28,971 nt of DNA. It comes from CAIWCD01 sp043782365 (GTDB lineage Bacteria; Myxococcota; Myxococcia; Myxococcales; 40CM-4-68-19). The notes beneath the pieces were generated by a model. The model had not been told where the DNA came from and did no database searches. It worked only from the letters and a program-made list of their open reading frames with translations. Positions 15,001 to 21,513 of the stretch are shown here, in pieces; positions within the stretch are counted from its first letter, which is position 1, and each line of letters starts with the position of its first letter. A program made the position numbers and the translations under genes. The stretch is from contig JAYWAO010000418.1 in assembly GCA_043782365.1 (NCBI GenBank), forward strand, positions 1 to 28,971, written 5' to 3'.

Positions 15001-17901
15001 GGCGCCGCCACCTTGCGTTGGCTGGCCACCTCGACGGCGGTCCCGGCGCTGCGCGGGACCGCGCGGCTGGTGCATGTCCGCGAGTCGGGAGGGACGCTGC
15101 TGGTGTGGCTCGACGGCGTCCTGGCGATCTCGCAGCCCGTCACGCTGCCGCCCGCGGTGCTGGTGGGCTTCTCCGCGAGCACCGGCACCCTGAGTGACAA
15201 CCACGCGGTCTCCAACGTCTACATCACCAGCGGCGTGCGCGAGGTGGAGCCGGTGGTCACCCTCACGCCCCGGGACGGCGCGCCGCTGTCGGGCGCCGCC
15301 GCGATCCACGCCGACGCCACGCCGGTGTCCGGCGGGTCCATCGCTGGCCTCACCCTCCGCCTCGACGGCGCCGTGCTGGCCCGCTCCACCAACAGCCGCG
15401 CGGATGCGCTCTGGGACACCACCCTCGCGAGCAATGGGCAGCACACCCTCGACGCCGCCGCCACCGCCGGCAACGGCTCGGTCGGGACCGCCACCGCGCA
15501 GGTCCAGGTGGTGAACGGACCCCGGGTCGCGCTGGTCGCCCCGGTGGACGGCGCGCAGGTCTCCGGGCTGGTCGCGGTCTCCGCGCGCGGCAGCCCACCG
15601 CTGGGCACCACGCTCTCCTCGCTCGCGCTCCTCATCGACGGCGCCCAGGTGAGCCAGGGCGTCGCCTCGCCGCTCGCGTGGTCTTGGGACACGCGGGCGC
15701 TGCCCAACGGGAGCAAGCACGCCCTCAGCGTCGCCGGCCTCGACGCCGACCAGACCTCCGCCGCTTCCTACGCGGCGGTGGTGACGGTGAGAAACCCTCC
15801 GGTGGTCACCCTGACCACGCCAGCGGCCTTCGCGCGGGTGAGCGGCGCGGTCGCGGTGACCGCCGCTGCCAGCGCGCCGCCAGGCACCACGGTGGCGACC
15901 ACCGCGCTCACCGCCGACGGCGTCGTCTTCGCGACCGTGAACGGCGCCGGCGCCGCGGGGGTCTGGCAGACCGCGGGCCTCTCCAACGGGCCGCACGTGC
16001 TGGGCGCCGTCGCCACCGACGCAGACCAGGGCGCCGCCGCCGCCGCGCCGCTTTCGATAACGATCGCAAATCCGCCCGCGGTCATGCTCTCGGTCGCCGA
16101 CGGCGCCACCGTCGCCGGGACGGTGGACTTCCAGGCGACCTCGACGGCGCCGCCCGGCACCACCGTCGCCTCGACCACGCTGACGGTCGGCGCCCTCGCC
16201 CCGGTGAAGGCAGACCTCCCGCGCGCCACCCTCAGCGTCGACACCACCGCGCTCGCCAACGGGACGTCGCTCGCCATCTTTGGAGCCGCGCTGGACGCGG
16301 ACAGCACCACCTCGACCGCCCGCGCGACCGTGACGGTGCGCAACCCGCCGGTGGCGCAGATCACCAGCCTCACCAGCGGGGCCGTCGTCTCCGGCGTGGT
16401 GCCTGTGACCGTCGGCGGCGCGCCCGCGAAGGGCGGCGTCCTCGCCACCGTCTCGCTGGCGATCGACGGCGCGCAGGTGGCGAGCGGGACCGCGCCGCTG
16501 ACGTACCGCTGGGACACCACGCCGCTCCTGCGCGGCAGCGTCCACGCGGTGGTCGCGACCGCCACCGCTGACGACGGGCTCTCGGCGCCGGCCGCGCCGG
16601 TGGGCGTGATCATCGCCGACCCTGACGCAGGCCACGCGCCCGGGGTCGCCATCCTCGCGCCCGCCGACGGCGCCCAGGTGGGCGGCACCACGCGGGTCAC
16701 CGTGATCGCCGCGGCCCCGAGCACCACCACGCTCCGCTCCGTCACCCTCCGCCTCGACGGCGCGCAGGTCGCCACCTTTGCCACCTCGCCGCTCACCTGG
16801 AGCTGGGACACCAGCACGGCGGTCAACGGTCCGCACCTCCTTCAAGCCAGCGCCGCCGGCGCCGACGGGGCCACCGCGGAGTCGCCGCTCGCCTCGGTGA
16901 CGGTGAGCAACGACTTCAGCCTGATCCTCTCGCCCGCCGTCCGCGTGCTCACCGTGGGCGGCGCCGCGTGGCCCGTGGCGGTCTTCGCCAGCGCCAGCGG
17001 CGCCACGCAGCCGATCACGCTGGGACTCTCGGGCCTGCCGCCAGGGATCAAGTTCGCCTTCGCGCCGCCCACCCTCACCGGCGAAGGCGTCTCCACCCTG
17101 ACGCTCACCGCCCCGGCCGGCATCGCGCCGGCGCCCGAGACCCCGGCCTTCGTCACCGGGACCAGCGTCGGGCTCCCCGGAGGCCGCACCGCGCGGCTTC
17201 TCGTCTCGGCGGTGGCGCCGCCGCGGGTGGCGATCACGCCGCCGGCCTCCAGCCTGGTCTCGGGCCCGGTGTCGCTCTCGGCCAGCGCCACCAGCGACGC
17301 GAAGGCGCCGCTGGTCAGCCTCGAGCTCTTCGACGGGGTCACGCGCATCGCGGGGAGCGCGGCCAGCCCGCTCAGCGCGCTGTGGGACACGCGCCTCGTC
17401 CCCAACGGCGTCCACACCCTGGTCGCCGTCGCGCAGGACGCGCTGGGGAACACCGCCCAGAGCTCGCTGACGCTCACCACGCTCAACGACTTCTCGGTGG
17501 CGGTCTCGCCGGGCAGCGCGGCGCTGATCTCCGGCGGGGCCGCGGCGAACCTCCTCGTCACCACCACGGTGACGGGCGGCGCAGAGCCGCTGGCCCTGGC
17601 TGCGAGCGGGCTGCCCGACGGCGTCAAGGCGACCTTCACCCCCAACCCGGTGATCGCCGGCAAGAGCGCCACGCTCGCGCTGCAGGCCGACGCCAGCGCC
17701 GCCTCGCTCACCGGCGCCGTCTTCCAGGTGGTCGCGACCTCGGCTTCGGTGCCCGCGCCTGGTCACGCCGCATCCGCCACCATCGACATCGCGCGCAGGG
17801 GATCGAGCGGCGGCTGCGCTTCGGCCGTGGCCGCGTGGAGCGCGCTGCTCGGCCTGCTCGCCCTCGGTCGCGCCCGGCGCACCTCCAACCGAGGGACCTG
17901 A
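12046..17901 (+). CDS. Giant secreted mosaic protein: PQQ-type propeller, ASPM/Hydin-like, L-type lectin-like and Ig-like domains, C-terminal sorting tail
   Basis: A 1951-residue predicted surface protein, not a named gene. A signal peptide (about 1-40) precedes a quinoprotein-like beta-propeller at about 45-543 (GGTVLVVTEANWIYGI, HCDFLPFQGWIVG). Three ASPM/SPD-2/Hydin-like modules follow at about 545-860, with the repeated opening L.VDFGT..VGS at 652 and 755. Residues about 863-1065 resemble an L-type lectin fold (GDGLALVLADP, VALDTVQTATNPSANFVGI). Then come Ig-like repeats of about 90 residues with WDT...NG.H.L (seven in all), interrupted by two related modules starting FS(L/V) at about 1624 and 1816. 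The last 28 residues carry SSGGC (Cys1924), a hydrophobic stretch and RARR, the layout of MYXO-CTERM-like sorting tails. A glycan-binding adhesin or matrix protein is the best inference, given its place between bcs genes and glucanases. The ATG has no strong ribosome site. Confidence 0.88.
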   Translation: MKIPDPSSSFRRLRALRLALSAGAAVLAALIAHTASAPAAPVMGGSDPLRTGWYPDQAALSPQLVSGGTFGKLWTTQVTGQVLAQPLVYGGTVLVVTEANWIYGITPATGAVVWSRNVGVPFGYLDTGPDVPTPGVTYCPDLTPLIGITGTPVIDDTTGTAYFVAKTYANGGNALPAAIFMHAIDVATGAERANFPVEIKGTAQNAPGQTFAPRHQMQRPGLLLTGGVVYAGFGAHCDFLPFQGWIVGVSTAGAISTMWTDRSGSGTSGNGIWMGGSGLVSDRAGSMIFSTGNAFGGASPSGAIPGNLPPADLGESIVRVNVQTDGALKAVDFFTPTNAAALDNADADVGSGGPVALPSAYFGTAAYPNLMVHASKDGYVNIFNRDSLGGVGQGPGGGDALVAHLGPYGYGVFGRAGVWPGDGGWVYFPVSGKLSPCQYGLTGAGKPTLSFSNTAFAYQGYTSGSPVITSNGTQTGSALVWQIWIPSPTGVGAQLRAFDPVPVNGELVQRFVAPVGTGSKFSVPGVSGGRLFVGTRDGTVLGFGAPITTTLSGGPVNFPDTVVNQTSTVLETFTASAAVTVTGLNTSSALYTLGAPTPALPAALVAGGKLTVPVTFTPVAEVLSAAALNVTNSGGLLQVGLAGRGIAAGPVLAVVPLAVDFGTIAVGSQVSSNVTLRNLGGTAVVISSATGPGAPYSSTGLPAAGAQIPVGGSLGVSITFGPTEVGEFDDGLHLRSNGGDFDVPITAHAAAPGLLVVSPLTLDFGTVDVGSSKTFSFTAANTGGTDITILRSKPGTGGWFLRGAELYEGAPLAAGASVVIPIEFAPMGAGPQSAYWTLNSNGLGGLQSLTFTGIGRDAGLAAIPDPAAGGWQANGVAHVLGPLRGSPLQLTPEGLAQAGSAFWPAAIGSANLDITFLATLGSGTGGDGLALVLADPSKAQATALGAAGAGLGFAGIGGLAVALDTVQTATNPSANFVGITDGFGAGAATLRWLATSTAVPALRGTARLVHVRESGGTLLVWLDGVLAISQPVTLPPAVLVGFSASTGTLSDNHAVSNVYITSGVREVEPVVTLTPRDGAPLSGAAAIHADATPVSGGSIAGLTLRLDGAVLARSTNSRADALWDTTLASNGQHTLDAAATAGNGSVGTATAQVQVVNGPRVALVAPVDGAQVSGLVAVSARGSPPLGTTLSSLALLIDGAQVSQGVASPLAWSWDTRALPNGSKHALSVAGLDADQTSAASYAAVVTVRNPPVVTLTTPAAFARVSGAVAVTAAASAPPGTTVATTALTADGVVFATVNGAGAAGVWQTAGLSNGPHVLGAVATDADQGAAAAAPLSITIANPPAVMLSVADGATVAGTVDFQATSTAPPGTTVASTTLTVGALAPVKADLPRATLSVDTTALANGTSLAIFGAALDADSTTSTARATVTVRNPPVAQITSLTSGAVVSGVVPVTVGGAPAKGGVLATVSLAIDGAQVASGTAPLTYRWDTTPLLRGSVHAVVATATADDGLSAPAAPVGVIIADPDAGHAPGVAILAPADGAQVGGTTRVTVIAAAPSTTTLRSVTLRLDGAQVATFATSPLTWSWDTSTAVNGPHLLQASAAGADGATAESPLASVTVSNDFSLILSPAVRVLTVGGAAWPVAVFASASGATQPITLGLSGLPPGIKFAFAPPTLTGEGVSTLTLTAPAGIAPAPETPAFVTGTSVGLPGGRTARLLVSAVAPPRVAITPPASSLVSGPVSLSASATSDAKAPLVSLELFDGVTRIAGSAASPLSALWDTRLVPNGVHTLVAVAQDALGNTAQSSLTLTTLNDFSVAVSPGSAALISGGAAANLLVTTTVTGGAEPLALAASGLPDGVKATFTPNPVIAGKSATLALQADASAASLTGAVFQVVATSASVPAPGHAASATIDIARRGSSGGCASAVAAWSALLGLLALGRARRTSNRGT
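15241..17780 (+). repeat. Tandem Ig-like repeats within the mosaic protein
   Basis: Seven protein-level repeats of about 90 residues can be aligned by eye: each opens with P.V.(L/I)..P..GA.VSG, has (L/I)DGAQVA in the middle, then WDT..L.NG.H.L, and usually closes with VTVRNP or a variant. The first six are consecutive; a different module (about residues 1624-1725) separates the seventh. The closing linker of repeat 3 is encoded by unusually A+T-rich codons (16051-16072). Confidence 0.75.
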
Positions 17902-17904
17902 CGA
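17891..17904 (+). promoter_or_regulatory. Ribosome binding site of the first GH44 lipoprotein gene
   Basis: GAGGGA at 17891-17896 lies 8 bases upstream of the GTG at 17905 and supports that start. It overlaps the last codons of the preceding gene, whose TGA ends at 17901, so reading is likely coupled. The nearest ATG (17925) is out of frame. Confidence 0.55.
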
Positions 17905-20900
17905 GTGCAGCGCTGGAGCGGCAAATGGCGCCCGGCCGCCGCCCTGCCAAGGCTGCTGCCCTCGCTGGTGGCGGGGCTGCTCGCGGGCTGCAGCGGAGCG
18001 GCGCTCGAGGTCAGCGTCTCGCCCTCGCTGCTGGCGCTCGCGCCCGGCGCCAGGACCAGCTTCCTCGTCTCGGTGGAGGGCGGGAGTGACGTGTCGGTGA
18101 CCTGGTCGGTGGACGAAGCGGGCGGCGGCGCGGTGGACGCGCTCGGCACCTATACCGCGCCTGGCGCTGCCGGGGCCTACCACGTCCGGGCCACGTCCAA
18201 GGCCGACCCGCGCGCCTCTGCGAGCGCGACCGTCAGCGTGGTCGTGCCTGAGGCGGAGATCCGCGCCTTCTCCGCCGACCCGCCGGCGATCCCGCTCGGC
18301 TGGTCGACGAAGCTCTCCTGGCTGACGCTGAACGCCGCGCAAGCCTCGCTGGACAACGGGGCCGGCGACGTCGGGCCCTTCGGCTCGCTGGTGCTGCGCC
18401 CGCTGGCGACGACCACCTACACGCTGACCGCGCGGCGCGGAGAGAAGAGCGCCACCCGGACCACGACCGTGACGGTCGGACCGCCCCAGCCGCCGGCGAT
18501 CCCGGCGTTCGCTGCGGGCCCGGCGTCGATCCTCACCGGCGAGCAGGCCCGGCTCGCCTGGACGGTGCAGGGCGCGGACGCGCTCTCGCTCGACCAGGGC
18601 CTCGGCGCGGTCACCGGAGACGGCCTCGTGGTGGGCCCTCTGGCGACCACCGTCTACTCGCTCACCGCGGCGAACTCGCAGGGCACGAGCAGCGCCACCG
18701 CGACGGTGACCGTGCGCCCGCCCGAGATCCGCGCCTTCGCCGGCGTGCCCGGCTTCATCCACCCCGGCGAGCAGATCGCCCTCACCTGGACCGCCGCTGG
18801 CGCGACCAGGCTGTCGATCGACCAGGGCGTCGGCGACGTCACCGGCAGCGACCACGTGACGGTCGCGCCCGGCTTCACCACCACCTACACGCTGACCGCG
18901 TCGGCCGCGAGCGGGACGAGCACGGCCCAGGCCTCGGTGATCTTCACCACCGTCCCCGCGCCGGTGATCGCGGGCTTCTCGGCCATGCCCGCGGCGGTGC
19001 TCACCGGCGGCTCGTCGCTGCTCGCCTGGAGCGTGGACGGCGCGAGCACCGTCTCGCTCGACCAGGGGCTCGGCGGCGTCACCGGGGTGTCGCAGCTGAA
19101 GGTCAGCCCGCGGGCGAGCACGGCGTACCAGCTCACCGCCGCCGGGCCGGGGGGCGTCACCACCGCCGCCGCCTCGGTCGAGGTGGCCGTGGTCGCGCCG
19201 CCGGTGATCGCCGCGTTCTCGGCGGCGCCGTCTACCCTGGCGGTCGGGCAGGCGACCTCCCTCTCCTGCGAAGTGGGCGGCGCGACCTCGCTGCGCATCG
19301 ACCAGGGCGTCGGCGTGGTCTCCTGCCAGACGCTCGCGGGCCTGCAGTTCAAGCCCGCCGGCTCCACCGTCTACACGCTGACCGCCACGGGCCCGGGCGG
19401 GACTGCCACCGCCAAGGTGCCCGTCTCGGTGCTGCCGGCGGGCAAGGGCCTGCCCGTCGTCGCCACGGCCGCCGCGGCGATCACCGCGGGCCAGGGCACG
19501 ACGCTCTACTGGACCGCGCCCGGCGCCCTCTCCTACTCGGTGGACCACGGCGTCGGCGTGGTGAAGGGCACCAGCGTCAACGTCAAGCCCACGCAGAGCA
19601 CCACCTACTTGCTGACCATCACCTACCCGACCGGCGCGCTCTCGCTGCCGGTGACGGTCTCGGTGCACCCTGCCGCGCCGCCGCCGTGGATCGCCTCCTT
19701 CAGCGCCGACGCCCCCGTGCTGGCTCCGGGCGGCGCCGCCACCCTCTCCTGGACCACCAGCAACGCCGCGCAGGTGTCGATCGACCCCGCGCCGGGCGCG
19801 GTGGGCCCGGGCGGCAGCGCCTCGGTGTCTCCCTCGGCGACCACCGTCTACACGCTCACCGCCGCGCAGGGCAGCCTGACCGCGACCGCGCAGGTGACGG
19901 TGGTGGTGGACCCGGCCGCCCAGCTCCCGCCCGCGGACCCGGGCACGGCGAGCGTCACCGTCAGCGTCGACACGCGCGCGGGCGTCCACCCGATCTCGCC
20001 CCTGATCTATGGAATCAACGCGCCCTTTCCCGGCGCCGACCTGACGCTGGTGCCGGCGACGCTCCTGCGCCTGGGCGGCAACCGCTGGGCGGCCTACAAC
20101 TGGGAGACCAACGCCTCCAGCGGCGGGATCGAGAGCAGCTTCGCCTCCGACGGCTACCTCGGCGGCGGCACCTCGCCAGCGGGCGCGCTCCTGCAGACGC
20201 TCGTCCACTGCCAGGACCGCAGCGGCGCGGCGAGCGGCTGCGCGACGATGATCACGCTGCCGCTGCAGGGCTGGGTCGCGGGAGACAAGGCCGGCCCGGT
20301 CGCCGCCGGGACGCCGCAGCTGGCGCGCTTCCACGCGAGCTCCCCGCGCCTGGGGACCACGCCGGGGGCGGGGCCCGACACCACCGACCGCGTCGTCTAC
20401 CAGGACGAGTTCGCAGGCGCGCTGCTCAAGCTGTTCCCCGGCGCGCGGCGCGATCCGCTGCGGCCGCTGCTGATCGAGCTGGGCAACGAGCCCGATCTGT
20501 ACTCGTTCGTCCACCACGAGATCCAGTCCGACCCGCTCACCTACGCGGCCCTCTTCGACCAGGTGGTCACCGGCGCGGTGTCCCTGAAGGACGCGCAGCC
20601 GGGGACCTTGCTCTTCGCTCCGTCCAACTACGGCTGGCACGGGTTCCACAACCTCCAGGAGGCCTCGGACGCGAACGGCCGCGTCTTCCTCGACGCCTTC
20701 CTCGCGCTGATGATGGCCGAGAGCGCGGCCGACGGGCGGCGGCTGCTCGACGCGCTCGACCTGCACTGGTACCCCGAGCTCTACGTCGGCGCGCAGCGGA
20801 TCAGCGAGCTGGGCGCGGCGCGCAACTCGGCCGAAGTGGCCGCGCTCCGGGTTCAGGCGCCGCGCTCGCTCTGGGATCCGGGCTACGTGGAGAGCAGCTG

Positions 20901-21513
20901 GATCACCGAGAGCGGCACCAGCGGCGGGCAGGGCCAGACGGGCGGCCAGCCGCTGCGCTTCATCCCCTGGGTGAACGAGAAGATCGCGGCCAACTTCCCC
21001 GGGACCGGGCTCGCCATCACCGAGTACCGCTTTGGCGGCGGAGACCACATCAGCGGGGCGGTCGCCAACGCCGACGCGCTGGGCGTCTTCGGGCGCGAAG
21101 GTGTATTACAGGCGAGCTACTTTCCGCTCGAGCCCTCCGAGCCATACATCGGCGGGGCCTTCAGGGCCTTTCGCGACTACGACGGCGGCGGCGGCCGCTT
21201 CGGCGACACCAGCGTCTCGGCGACCTCCAGCGACTCCGCCCACGTCACCGCCTACGCGAGCCTCGACGCCGGGCGCCCCGAGCGGGTGGTGGTCGTGCTG
21301 ATCAACCGCGACACCGCCGCCCGCACGGTCCGCCTGCTGGTGAACCACACCGCGGCGCTCTCGCGCCTCTCCGCGTTCCGCATCGCCGAGCCCGTCCTGC
21401 TCTCGCGCGGGGCCGTCGTGCCCCGGGCGCTGCCGGCCGCGGCGCTGACGGCGAACGCGGCCAGGCTCACCCTCCCTGCGATGAGCGTGACCACGCTCGC
21501 GCTCACCCCTTGA
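17905..21513 (+). CDS. GH44 glucanase/xyloglucanase lipoprotein with Ig-like stalk (copy 1)
   Basis: A 1202-residue predicted surface lipoprotein. The signal ends LLAGC with Cys29. Residues about 33-116 form a first Ig-like module (WSVDEAGGG, GTYTAPG), then seven repeats of roughly 78 residues lie at about 118-672. From about 683 to the end is a complete GH44 domain: SPLIYGINAPFPG, LRLGGNRWAAYNWETNASS, ELGNEPDLY with acid/base Glu862, LDLHWYPEL at 952-960, and ITEYRFGGGDHISG with nucleophile Glu1040, followed by the C-terminal beta-sandwich. Glutamate spacing (178) is close to that of characterised GH44 enzymes. GH44 members cut beta-1,4-glucan or xyloglucan internally. Repeat 5 carries two cysteines (SLSCEV, VVSCQT) that could pair. 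A TTA codon sits at 21106 within GTATTAC. Linked by position to the bcs operon. Confidence 0.92.
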   Translation: MQRWSGKWRPAAALPRLLPSLVAGLLAGCSGAALEVSVSPSLLALAPGARTSFLVSVEGGSDVSVTWSVDEAGGGAVDALGTYTAPGAAGAYHVRATSKADPRASASATVSVVVPEAEIRAFSADPPAIPLGWSTKLSWLTLNAAQASLDNGAGDVGPFGSLVLRPLATTTYTLTARRGEKSATRTTTVTVGPPQPPAIPAFAAGPASILTGEQARLAWTVQGADALSLDQGLGAVTGDGLVVGPLATTVYSLTAANSQGTSSATATVTVRPPEIRAFAGVPGFIHPGEQIALTWTAAGATRLSIDQGVGDVTGSDHVTVAPGFTTTYTLTASAASGTSTAQASVIFTTVPAPVIAGFSAMPAAVLTGGSSLLAWSVDGASTVSLDQGLGGVTGVSQLKVSPRASTAYQLTAAGPGGVTTAAASVEVAVVAPPVIAAFSAAPSTLAVGQATSLSCEVGGATSLRIDQGVGVVSCQTLAGLQFKPAGSTVYTLTATGPGGTATAKVPVSVLPAGKGLPVVATAAAAITAGQGTTLYWTAPGALSYSVDHGVGVVKGTSVNVKPTQSTTYLLTITYPTGALSLPVTVSVHPAAPPPWIASFSADAPVLAPGGAATLSWTTSNAAQVSIDPAPGAVGPGGSASVSPSATTVYTLTAAQGSLTATAQVTVVVDPAAQLPPADPGTASVTVSVDTRAGVHPISPLIYGINAPFPGADLTLVPATLLRLGGNRWAAYNWETNASSGGIESSFASDGYLGGGTSPAGALLQTLVHCQDRSGAASGCATMITLPLQGWVAGDKAGPVAAGTPQLARFHASSPRLGTTPGAGPDTTDRVVYQDEFAGALLKLFPGARRDPLRPLLIELGNEPDLYSFVHHEIQSDPLTYAALFDQVVTGAVSLKDAQPGTLLFAPSNYGWHGFHNLQEASDANGRVFLDAFLALMMAESAADGRRLLDALDLHWYPELYVGAQRISELGAARNSAEVAALRVQAPRSLWDPGYVESSWITESGTSGGQGQTGGQPLRFIPWVNEKIAANFPGTGLAITEYRFGGGDHISGAVANADALGVFGREGVLQASYFPLEPSEPYIGGAFRAFRDYDGGGGRFGDTSVSATSSDSAHVTAYASLDAGRPERVVVVLINRDTAARTVRLLVNHTAALSRLSAFRIAEPVLLSRGAVVPRALPAAALTANAARLTLPAMSVTTLALTP
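18256..19920 (+). repeat. Seven Ig-like repeats forming the stalk of GH44 copy 1
   Basis: Each unit is about 75-80 residues with the pattern (P).I..FSA.P..(I/L)..G....L.W.V.GA..(L/I)DQGVG.VTG....V.P..TTTYTLTA....G..TA..VTV. The loop (I/L)DQG(L/V)G.VTG is the most striking constant part. Units differ enough that this is not a recent repeat expansion. Confidence 0.8.
21101..21111. repeat. GTAWTAC-core site GTGTATTACAG
   Basis: An A+T-rich island in the GH44 domain of copy 1, core GTATTAC at 21103-21109, containing the second TTA codon I noticed in the window. The paralogue has GC-rich codons at the matching place (GTGTGGCAG), so the island is not forced by a conserved protein sequence. Confidence 0.45.

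Noticed and set aside
11395..21048. Minus-strand open frame of 3217 codons, and similar ones at 6819-12197 and 21252-27311
   Set aside because: These mirror the codon bias of the plus-strand genes; their translations are low-complexity Arg/Gly/Ala/His-rich with no recognisable domains, while the plus strand gives clear protein families.
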